The notes under the pieces are model-generated. The model made no database searches, had not been told where the DNA came from, and was given only the letters and a program-made list of their open reading frames with translations. DNA of 5,491 nt, taken from positions 1 to 5,491 of the forward strand of contig JAJZYO010000154.1 in assembly GCA_021798075.1 (NCBI GenBank), in the 5' to 3' direction. This document shows, piece after piece, positions 1-5,491 of this stretch (positions are counted from its first letter, which is position 1; each line of letters opens with the position of its first letter). The position numbers and the translations under genes were made by a program. The DNA comes from Actinomycetes bacterium. GTDB taxonomy: Bacteria; Actinomycetota; Acidimicrobiia; Acidimicrobiales; Palsa-688.

Positions 1-3000
1 GAAGTGCGCAGCACGGAGAGGCTGTTGGCGCCGTAGTCGGTCACGTAGGCACACTGGCCGCTGGGGTCGACGGTGACCCCGTCGGCCTGGGAGAGCGCGA
101 GCGAGCCGTGCAGCGGCAACAACTCGTGGCCGGAGTGCTCCGCCGCGGCGGACGTGTCCACGGCGTAAAGCGTGCCGGAGCCGGGGTCGCTCACATAGGC
201 CACCCGGGCGGCGGTCGGGTTGGCCGCGACCCAGCCCGGCAGGCCTCCCACGGCGAAGGTCGCGTAGCGCAACTGGTCGAACGTCGAGGCGTCGAGCACG
301 GACAGCACCGAGGCGTGGGAGCTCCCGTCGGCGCTGGCCTCCTCGGCGCTCACGAGCACTCGCGCGCCGTCCGGGGTTACCGCGATGCCGCTGGCGCTGT
401 GCTCCGCCTGCGCACCCACGGGGACGGTCGCCACCAACTGGTTGCTCGCCGGGTTGATCACCGAGACGGAGCGGTCGGCAGCTACGAAGACGAGCGGGGG
501 CTGGCCGGTAGGGGCGGCGACCGCGCCGGTGGCGTCCGGCAGCGTCACCGTGCTGACCCAGTCGTCGGAAAGGTCGACCACCGACGCCTCGGGCGCCGTA
601 TAGTCGGCGACGTACGCGTAGCGCCCCGAGGCGTCCAGGGCGATGGCGATGGGGTCGATGTAGCCCTTCACCGTCCCGCCGAAGAAGGCCTCCACGGGGT
701 TGGGCTCCACTATCGTGGCGAGCGACAGGCCGGCCACCAGCGCCGTCTGGGCGGTGGAGTAGCCGCCGCCGCCGTCGCTGAACGCCGGGCTGTTCGTGTC
801 GTAAATGAGGAAGGTCTGGTAGTAGGGGTCCACAACGTACAGGCGGCTGCCATCGGGGCTGAGGGCGATGTCGGCTACTTGGTAGCCCACCCTCAGGTGG
901 GAGATGACCTGCATGTCCGAGGTGTCGATGACGTTCAGGTACCCGCCCATGGCGTCTTTGTCAGTCTTGCTGAACACATCCGCCTCGTAGAGCCGCCGGC
1001 CGTCAGGGCTGACCACCAGGGCATCAGGAGAATGGCCCGGCAGCGGCGTCACCGCCGGTACAGCCGATGCGGGCGGGGTTGCGGTAGGCACGGCCGCGAC
1101 CCAGCTGCTGAAGCCCGAGCCCGTCGTGGGGTTTTCAACAGCAAGAGGGCCCCAGCCCACGATGTAGAGCGTGCCGCCGTCAGGGCTCACCGTCAGCGTG
1201 ACCGGGATAGCCAGTCCATCAGGGGGCTTGTTGCCCAGGGCCGTCGCCACGGCGGTAGCCAGCGAGATCGTGCCGATGACGGTCCCGTCAGCGTCGAGCT
1301 CGGTCACGCTGCCCGACTTGTCAATTGGGAAGTTGGGGTCGTCCTGGAGCCAGTTGGGGTCGCTCGGCCGGATAGCCGTGCTATCGGTGTTGGCCACGTA
1401 GACGCGCGCGCCGTCCGGGCTTACCGCCACCGCATCGGGGTCGCCTCCGACCGTCGTGGAGGCGATGACCTGGCCGTCGCGCGGCGAGGACGGGTCGGTG
1501 TCCACCACGTACAGGGTGCCGTCCTGGACGTCGACCGCCCCGGACGGGTTGTGCAAGTCTGGCGCGGTGATGGCGACATAAACGCGCGTGCCCGCCGGGT
1601 TGGAGGCAAACGAGGCGGCCTGCTCGGGCGCCCCGTCTACGCCCAGGGGGACCCGCCCGCCTACGACGGTGTAGCCGGTCCGTTGCTCGGTCGCCGCGTC
1701 GACGGTGATCAGCGTGTACACCGAGCCCGAAAAGCCGAGGAGGAAGGTCTGGCTCGGTACCGCCGGCCCGGCCAACGGGGGTGCCGCGCCCGGGCTTGTG
1801 CCGCAGGCGAGGGCTTCAATGGCCAGTTCCTGCGGGTCACCAGTCACCCCCTCGTCGGTAGTGACAGACAGCGAGTACAGGCCTGGAGGGGCGCCGCTAG
1901 CGGGCACCCGGAAGGAGATAGACGCACCCGACCAGTCGGTCGTCTGGAGGCTCAGCGCTGCCCCGGCGCCGGCCGTCGACCCGATAGCGCTGAGCCGCAG
2001 CGAGCCGGGGCCCGAACCGAAGTTGTGACCGGTGACAGTTACCTCTTGGCCCGGGAAGGCGAGCACCGCCTGCGAGGTGATCACCGGAGCCGGAGACCCC
2101 ACAGTGACGCCAACCACGTTGCTGACAACGCCTGCGGCCTGTAAGGCGAGCGTGTAGCTACCGGGCGTGACGGTACTGGGCCAGTTCAGCCTGGCGCTCA
2201 GAGGTGGCCAGTACAGCTGCTTCAAGGTGATGGGGGAGGCACCCTCGACCGGGGCAAGCGGTCCCCCGCAATGGACCCCGTATGCACTTCGCGCGCAGGC
2301 CGCTGGAGTGGCCGCCGGGGTCAGGACCAACTTGCCGGTGCGGGGCGCGCTGCCACTGCTGGTGATGGCGATGGTGACGAGGTCGCCCGGCTGGACGGGC
2401 TGACCGGCTGTGCGTGCACCGTCCGTGAAGCTGATGTGCAGGTAGGGCGTCGGTGGGACCACTCGCGCCGAAATAGTGAGGGGCACGCTGTTGCTGGTGG
2501 CGGCGGGTGCGCCTCTGGCGCGCCGTACGATGACGGCTAGGCGGTAGGGCGTACCCACCGCCAGCGTCGGGGGCAGCGTCGCCCCGATGCTGGTCGGGCT
2601 CCAGAACTGCACCGGCACCTGGAGCGCAACGCCTTTGGCCCCAGGCGCGGGTAGAAGCTCGACGGCACCCGCATATTGCACGGCGCCGAACCCGCTGCCG
2701 TTGACCACGAGCGAATCGCCGGGTGCCGGCGTGGCGGCGTCGTTGGCGGCATTGTCGATGACCCCGCTGATGGCCGGCGCGGCCGGAGGCACCGCGCTTA
2801 TGGCGCGGCAGGCACCTCGCGCCCCGTACAGCACGGTCTTGCCGGAGTCGTCGTCTAGGAACAGAAGTTGCATGACATTGGGCGCGGTCAGCACGATCTG
2901 CGGCCACATGTCGTCCCCCGACGCCTCCGCGGGGCTGATCCGCTGCGTGACCCAACGGGACCCTCTGCGTGTCGTAACGGCCGCGCCGGAGCGCCCAGGC

Positions 3001-4196
3001 CCGGTGAGCTGGTAGGAGAGCGAGGGGCCGCAGTCTCCGAGCGCGGCGGCGGGCCGCTGGGAGCCCTCGGCCACGTCCCGGGCGAGCATCGCGGACGTCC
3101 ACCGGCCTCTAGCCAGCGTGGCGGCCCATACGTCGACGCCGTCGGCGAACATCGCCGCGGCGGCCTGCACGCCCGCCCTGCCTCCGGCGGTCAGGAACAG
3201 TGCCGGGAGATCCATGCCCTGCTTGGGCACTGCGGCGAACCGGGTCGGCTTGGTCGGCCAGGCGAACCCTCGCGCGGCCGGCATCCCCTGGACGAAGCCG
3301 ATGTCGCCGCTGTGGTTGTCGAACTCGTATGCCAGGTCGAGATCACGCCCGTCCACGGCCAGTGCCGGGTAATCACCGCCCACCGCGTAGGGTACGGTGA
3401 CCCCGGCGATGTGCCACGTCGGCGTCGGGCCCCAGCTCCGGAGCGCAGCGACTGGCACGGATGCGACGTAGATGTCAAGGTTGGTGTTCAGACCTTGGTG
3501 GGGGCAGACCGAGTCGTCGAACGCCAAGGCGACCTGCCCGGATGCGACGGCTGCGGCGGGGTCACCAGGCTCTATGCCCAACCCGCACAGGGCGTTGGCA
3601 TGCGCGAGGACTGTCACCTCCCGCCAGGGCCTTCCGGGCCCGCCCGGGTCAAATGCCAGCCTCACGTCCTGGTGGCGGTCTATGTAGGGGACGTACGCCA
3701 CGCCCGACGACACGGCTAGCCCGTAAAGGCCTAGGCCGCTGTCCAGGGGGTAGTCCGAGATGTCAGTCGGGTACTGCCGCCAAGTGCCCCCGGCGTTGGT
3801 CAACAGGTCCAGGCTCCCCTTGAACGTGCCCACCAGGTACTGCTTGCCTCCGTCCGCCACCAACGGCGACAGCGAGCCCGGCGCCCCGCTTAGCGTCAGC
3901 ACGGGCTTGGACTGAGACCAGGCCAAGGGCGTGGAGGGGTTGTGTGCGTACGTGTTGGGCACAGCAGTACTGGCAGCGGCACCGCCGATAGCGCTGGCCT
4001 GCCCGTCGGGCCCGGTGGTCGCCCCGATGAAGCTTTCGGCCTGGGGCAGGGAGGCTATCGAGCCTGTCCCCGTCGTGGGGGCCCAGGTGTTCTGCGGGCT
4101 GCTGGTGCTGGCAGCCCCCGGGCCAACAGGCTGGGCAATTATGGCTGCGAACGTCGCCAGCCCAACCATGCAAGCGGCCCCCCTTCGTTTGCTCAT
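1..4196 (-). CDS. Large secreted multidomain protein: N-terminal propeller-like region, TIG/IPT and Ig-like domains, YVTN beta-propeller (3' end outside window)
   Basis: One uninterrupted minus-strand frame of 1398 codons, still open at position 1. It starts with a signal peptide: MSKRR n-region, hydrophobic residues 10-21, and a plausible cleavage after A28-A29-S30. Residues about 100-470 are beta-rich with repeated segments such as 'YPALAVDGRDLDLAYEF', suggesting a BNR/sialidase-like propeller (inference). Residues about 473-575 are a TIG/IPT domain with GSGFG at 500-504. Residues about 580-700 look Ig-like. A second TIG domain spans about 701-795, with GHNFG at 723-727. From about 815 a YVTN-type propeller follows. 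Its blade motifs include RVYVAI (871), SPDG with RVYVAN (926-936), SPDG at 1004, 1063 and 1113, YAYVADY (1193), TPDG (1274), RVAYVSD (1331) and CAYVTDY (1378). This architecture is typical of extracellular binding or surface proteins; no catalytic motif is visible and the ligand is unknown. The ATG at 4196 is preferred because it supplies the basic n-region, although the better Shine-Dalgarno precedes the ATG at 4169. No sorting signal can be judged because the C-terminus is missing. Confidence 0.93.
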   Translation of the reverse strand, partial: MSKRRGAACMVGLATFAAIIAQPVGPGAASTSSPQNTWAPTTGTGSIASLPQAESFIGATTGPDGQASAIGGAAASTAVPNTYAHNPSTPLAWSQSKPVLTLSGAPGSLSPLVADGGKQYLVGTFKGSLDLLTNAGGTWRQYPTDISDYPLDSGLGLYGLAVSSGVAYVPYIDRHQDVRLAFDPGGPGRPWREVTVLAHANALCGLGIEPGDPAAAVASGQVALAFDDSVCPHQGLNTNLDIYVASVPVAALRSWGPTPTWHIAGVTVPYAVGGDYPALAVDGRDLDLAYEFDNHSGDIGFVQGMPAARGFAWPTKPTRFAAVPKQGMDLPALFLTAGGRAGVQAAAAMFADGVDVWAATLARGRWTSAMLARDVAEGSQRPAAALGDCGPSLSYQLTGPGRSGAAVTTRRGSRWVTQRISPAEASGDDMWPQIVLTAPNVMQLLFLDDDSGKTVLYGARGACRAISAVPPAAPAISGVIDNAANDAATPAPGDSLVVNGSGFGAVQYAGAVELLPAPGAKGVALQVPVQFWSPTSIGATLPPTLAVGTPYRLAVIVRRARGAPAATSNSVPLTISARVVPPTPYLHISFTDGARTAGQPVQPGDLVTIAITSSGSAPRTGKLVLTPAATPAACARSAYGVHCGGPLAPVEGASPITLKQLYWPPLSARLNWPSTVTPGSYTLALQAAGVVSNVVGVTVGSPAPVITSQAVLAFPGQEVTVTGHNFGSGPGSLRLSAIGSTAGAGAALSLQTTDWSGASISFRVPASGAPPGLYSLSVTTDEGVTGDPQELAIEALACGTSPGAAPPLAGPAVPSQTFLLGFSGSVYTLITVDAATEQRTGYTVVGGRVPLGVDGAPEQAASFASNPAGTRVYVAITAPDLHNPSGAVDVQDGTLYVVDTDPSSPRDGQVIASTTVGGDPDAVAVSPDGARVYVANTDSTAIRPSDPNWLQDDPNFPIDKSGSVTELDADGTVIGTISLATAVATALGNKPPDGLAIPVTLTVSPDGGTLYIVGWGPLAVENPTTGSGFSSWVAAVPTATPPASAVPAVTPLPGHSPDALVVSPDGRRLYEADVFSKTDKDAMGGYLNVIDTSDMQVISHLRVGYQVADIALSPDGSRLYVVDPYYQTFLIYDTNSPAFSDGGGGYSTAQTALVAGLSLATIVEPNPVEAFFGGTVKGYIDPIAIALDASGRYAYVADYTAPEASVVDLSDDWVSTVTLPDATGAVAAPTGQPPLVFVAADRSVSVINPASNQLVATVPVGAQAEHSASGIAVTPDGARVLVSAEEASADGSSHASVLSVLDASTFDQLRYATFAVGGLPGWVAANPTAARVAYVSDPGSGTLYAVDTSAAAEHSGHELLPLHGSLALSQADGVTVDPSGQCAYVTDYGANSLSVLRT
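4178..4185 (-). promoter_or_regulatory. Possible ribosome binding site for an alternative start at 4169
   Basis: On the minus strand AAGGGGGG lies 8 nt before the second in-frame ATG (4169, codon 10 of the long gene). The first ATG (4196) has no purine-rich motif at normal distance; the nearest GAGG is about 18 nt upstream. Starting at 4169 would keep the hydrophobic stretch MVGLATFAAIIA but lose the K-R-R n-region, giving a poor signal peptide. The motif may therefore only reflect the Arg-Gly codons. It decides the start only if the 4196 ATG is unused. Confidence 0.3.
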
Positions 4197-4228
4197 GGGA
4201 TGTAGTGTGACGCGCCTCGGAGGGCCTG

Positions 4229-4252
4229 ACATGGGGGTGATCCCCCAAATGT
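4229..4252. repeat. Inverted repeat (hairpin) in the leader of the secreted-protein gene
   Basis: ACATGGGGG (4229-4237), loop TGAT, CCCCC (4242-4246), two unpaired A residues, then ATGT (4249-4252). It lies 33-56 nt upstream of the 4196 start codon. It could be a 5'-UTR hairpin or an operator. No run of T follows on either strand, so it is not a good intrinsic terminator. A TACATT box (4249-4254, minus strand) overlaps its upstream edge and could be a -10 element, but no convincing -35 is visible. Confidence 0.45.
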
Positions 4253-4477
4253 AAGGGGAGCCCGCCAGCGCCACCACGGTTGACGCCCACCCTTTGGCAA
4301 CGCGGTGTGCCTTGCCTGCGCTCCAAAGAGGAGATGCACCCGGAGCTGGGTTGCCATGCTCCGCCCTGGCGACCTACGGGTGGCCCTCAACGCTGAGAGG
4401 GCATCGAGGGGGCCCAGCCAGTGCGGGACGGCGGTCCGCACGAGGGGGTGGAACCGAGCCCAGCTACGTAAGGGTGA
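4253..4477. other. Intergenic stretch without a supported gene
   Basis: Several short frames are open on both strands but none reads like a protein family. The minus-strand frame that runs through here and ends at 4193 is rich in His, Trp, Pro and Arg and nearly free of Asp and Glu, which is typical of spurious high-GC frames. No tRNA, CRISPR array or clear terminator was recognised. It must contain the promoter of the secreted-protein gene if that gene is expressed from its own start. Confidence 0.5.
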
Positions 4478-4618
4478 GAGGTATCGGCTCAGCGGGAGCG
4501 GTTGCGCGCCACGGGGGCCACCCTGCGCAACAACGTGATGACGCATATGGACGGCAAGCAGGTCCTCAGTGATGACTCCTCCGGCAACGGCGTTGAGCTG
4601 TCCGAGCCCAACAGCTGA
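4478..4618 (+). pseudogene. Possible remnant of an unidentified coding sequence, C-terminal 46 codons
   Basis: The open frame follows a TGA at 4475-4477 and ends at TGA 4616-4618. About 40 of 46 codons end in G or C, clearly more biased than the other frames here. The peptide looks natural: a charged, probably helical part (AQRERLRATGATLRN), then an acidic, Ser-rich tail ending in VELSEPNS. No good start with a ribosome binding site exists; an in-frame ATG at 4538 would leave only 26 codons. It could be the 3' end of a host gene whose upstream part is lost or frameshifted. I do not recognise the family, and chance remains possible. Confidence 0.3.
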
Positions 4619-4780
4619 TTGCGTGACCTCGTGCGCCTGAATGCTCCGCGCGGCCGCCCGATGGCGCGCGCCCGCCCAGGTATTGCCCGCACGTGCAGAA
4701 TACTGAGCGTGCCAGTCGACCATCCCGGCGGTGCTCCCCACGGTCGTCGGCCCAGTGCCTGACATCTACCACTGGGGCCC
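4619..4780. other. Non-coding stretch between the orphan frame and the transposon-end-like repeats
   Basis: No frame here reads as a protein and no RNA gene or terminator was recognised. A CAGTGCCTGACA motif at 4753-4764 loosely resembles the repeat units further right (TGTCG plus CAGTGCT), so the mobile-element end may extend this far. Otherwise this is probably flanking DNA. Confidence 0.4.
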
Positions 4781-4814
4781 AGAAAGTGAAGTGCCATGTT
4801 GCCCGACTTTTAGC

Positions 4815-4880
4815 CCCAGCATCGTGGCGACATATTGGTCCAGGACGTTTGGTGCTCGCGTTGTCGCCACCAGTGCTGGG
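4815..4880. repeat. Imperfect inverted repeat, probable part of a transposon end
   Basis: Left arm 4815-4832 is CCCAGCA-tc-GTGGCGACA; right arm 4862-4880 is TGTCGCCAC-cag-TGCTGGG. The inner 9 bp and the outer 7 bp match perfectly, separated by 2 or 3 unmatched bases, with 29 bp between the arms. The right arm is also the first unit of the 21-bp direct repeats. Opposed copies of one motif just beyond a transposition operon fit transposase-binding sites better than a terminator, because the spacer is long and no T-run follows. Confidence 0.55.
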
Positions 4881-4908
4881 CCTGTCGGGGGCAGTGCTCA
4901 GACTGTCG
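4862..4908. repeat. Direct repeats with 21-bp period, candidate transposase-binding sites
   Basis: TGTCG occurs at 4862, 4883 and 4904, exactly 21 bp apart. In the first two units CAGTGCT follows at the same offset (4871-4877 and 4892-4898). Elements of the Tn7, Tn552 and Tn5053/Tn402 type carry several spaced repeats of about 19-22 bp at their ends that bind the DDE transposase, often with TGT-initial motifs. The array lies immediately downstream of the ATPase and small-gene remnants, where such an end is expected. Assignment as an end is inference; the exact terminus and target duplication were not identified. Confidence 0.5.
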
Positions 4909-5078
4909 CTGCCGGGCCGCTGATCTCCAAGCTGACCCAGCGTGGTTCGATGCCGTCGTGGGCGAGGTGGCCAATAACTTCAAGCAACACGCCAGCTCCT
5001 AATGTGCTCATAGCCAGGCTCGTAGTCGACATCGACGGTGCCCGTGATCCGCTGCAGTAGCGGCTCAAGTTCGTTCAT
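4898..5078 (-). pseudogene. Small gene coupled to the transposition ATPase, broken by a one-base frameshift
   Basis: The ATG at 5078 overlaps the ATPase stop as ATGA, a sign of translational coupling in an operon. The first frame gives MNELEPLLQRITGTVDVDYE and continues through PGYEHI before running into a TGA at 4980-4982 (32 codons). Omitting one T near 5001-5003 continues sensibly as GAGVLLEVIGHLAHDG and on through IEPRWVSLEISG to a TGA at 4898-4900, giving about 59 residues. Both halves look like one acidic, folded small protein, so I read this as a frameshifted gene and not two genes. Its function is not recognised; position suggests an accessory of the transposition operon. The 3' end runs into the 21-bp repeats. 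Confidence 0.55.
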
Positions 5079-5281
5079 TCGGCGGTGACCTCGGCGACGG
5101 CAGCCCGGGCGGCCTTGTCGTCGACTATCGAAGCACCAGCCGCATAGGCCTCGACCAGGGATTGCAGGGCCAGGTTGTTGACGGCTCTGGGCAGGCCGCG
5201 CGAGGCCTTGTGGATGCGTGCGATGGCGTCGTCGGAGAACAAAGTGTAAGAACGACGGGCTTCTCTGAACTTAAGCCTAGA
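5075..5281 (-). pseudogene. ExeA/TniB-type AAA+ transposition ATPase, C-terminal fragment
   Basis: The last 68 residues and the stop codon are present. Recognisable parts are YTLFSDDAIARIHKASRG, then LPRAVNNLALQSL, then the helical C-terminal tail IVDDKAARAAVAEVTAE. The SRGLPRAVN segment corresponds to the sensor-2 region (GxPRxxN) of ExeA/TniB-like AAA+ proteins, which assist DDE transposases in target choice or activation. Such proteins are usually about 260-290 residues, so only about the last quarter survives; the Walker A and B motifs are missing and it cannot act as an ATPase. Similarity stops upstream of the RLKF residues (about 5275-5281), where sequence of opposite coding direction begins. 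An in-frame ATG at 5323 lies in that foreign sequence and is probably meaningless. The small coupled gene follows directly. Confidence 0.75.
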
Positions 5282-5288
5282 GCCCGCA
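5275..5288. other. Composite junction between ATPase and helicase fragments
   Basis: Minus-strand ATPase similarity ends at about 5275-5281 and plus-strand helicase similarity begins by 5289, leaving at most about 14 bp between them. The coding directions face away from each other, and both parts are internal pieces of longer genes. This marks a recombination, insertion or deletion endpoint, or possibly an assembly join. The bases around it (TTAAGCCTAG) contain a short AT-rich core, but no terminal repeat was recognised. Confidence 0.5.
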
Positions 5289-5491
5289 GTGCTGAAAGGC
5301 GGGACCGGCAAGAAAGTGCACAAGGCAGTCCTCGATGGGCTCGGTACGAACGGCGCCCCGATCTTGCTTCTCGCTACCGGGGCCTACCGCGGCGAGGGCT
5401 TCGACCTCGCCGCGCTCGACACGCTGTTCCTCACTTTTCCATCTCGGGCGCAGCCGGGTCGTGCAGTACGTCGGCCGGGTCACGCGGCGCC
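5289..5491 (+). pseudogene. Superfamily II DNA/RNA helicase fragment (motifs V-VI), frameshifted, continues beyond window
   Basis: Translation from 5289 gives VLKGGTGKKVHKAVL, then PILLLATGAYRGEGFD, then ALDTLFLTFP. This is the second RecA-like domain of SF2 helicases with motif V (GEGFD at 5391-5405) as in 'ATGxYxGEGFD..xLDTLFL' proteins of the restriction or conflict-system helicase type. After the FP residues (to 5441) the frame degenerates. The next expected block, VVQYVGRVTRR with motif VI (QYVGRVTR), is encoded at 5458-5490 in a different frame, implying a net +1 or -2 shift between 5442 and 5457. The N-terminal RecA domain (motifs I-III) is absent on the left because of the junction. 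With the upstream part lost and the frame broken, this is almost certainly non-functional. The exact subfamily cannot be set from about 65 residues. Confidence 0.75.

Noticed and set aside
866..1421. Repeated SPDG-encoding DNA as a nucleotide repeat or CRISPR-like array
   Set aside because: The similarity is at protein level (beta-propeller blades), with irregular spacing and variable DNA; no identical repeat units occur.
108..2144. 678-codon plus-strand open frame
   Set aside because: It is the codon-aligned antisense of the secreted-protein gene. Its translation is dominated by Gly, Arg, Val and His without domains, while the minus strand shows clear YVTN and TIG motifs.
2158..3102. 314-codon minus-strand open frame
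   Set aside because: It is an out-of-frame reading of the same long gene, with an Arg/His/Gly-rich low-information translation and no family features.
2868..3719. 283-codon plus-strand open frame
   Set aside because: It is antisense to the N-terminal half of the secreted protein. It has no domain-like sequence and no ribosome binding site.
4229..4252. Hairpin as an intrinsic terminator
   Set aside because: There is no U-run on either strand and the stem lies just upstream of a start codon, so a leader structure or operator is more likely.
4193..4765. 190-codon minus-strand frame whose stop overlaps the secreted-protein start as ATGA
   Set aside because: The overlap looks like coupling, but the translation is almost without acidic residues, rich in His, Trp, Pro and Arg, and crosses the leader hairpin. 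The opposite frame at 4478-4618 has the better coding bias.
5277..5483. 68-codon minus-strand frame
   Set aside because: It is antisense to the helicase fragment, which carries recognisable motifs V and VI on the plus strand.

Overview
The window is GC-rich, and codons in the long gene mostly end in G or C. Together with the actinobacterial look of the transposition-ATPase remnant, this suggests a high-GC bacterium, most likely an actinobacterium. No marker gene fixes the taxon.

Layout. Positions 1-4196 are the 5' part of one very large minus-strand gene with no stop in 1398 codons; it leaves the window at position 1 still open. It encodes a secreted protein with a signal peptide, a first all-beta (probably propeller) region, a TIG/IPT domain, an extra Ig-like segment, a second TIG/IPT domain, and then a YVTN/SPDG-repeat beta-propeller. 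Long open frames on the plus strand across this region, including one of 678 codons, are antisense shadows. The leader (4197-4252) holds a G/C hairpin. From about 4253 to 4780 there is no confident gene, only a 46-codon plus-strand open frame with coding-like third positions.

Positions about 4790-5491 look like mobile-element debris. Reading leftward on the minus strand there is the C-terminal quarter of an ExeA/TniB-type AAA+ transposition ATPase. It is followed, with an ATGA overlap, by a small gene of about 59 codons broken by a one-base frameshift. Next come 21-bp direct repeats and an inverted repeat that resemble the transposase-binding sites at the end of a Tn7/Tn552/Tn5053-like element. 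To the right the ATPase stops abruptly at about 5275-5288. From there plus-strand sequence encodes the motif V-VI region of a superfamily II helicase, itself frameshifted.

How the parts relate. The secreted propeller protein probably works outside the cell or at its surface and has no visible functional link to the rest. The right-hand 700 bp is a decayed patchwork: a truncated transposition operon, its probable end, and an opposed helicase fragment. I see no intact new system. The most informative points are the composite junction, the end-like repeat array, and the architecture of the large secreted protein.
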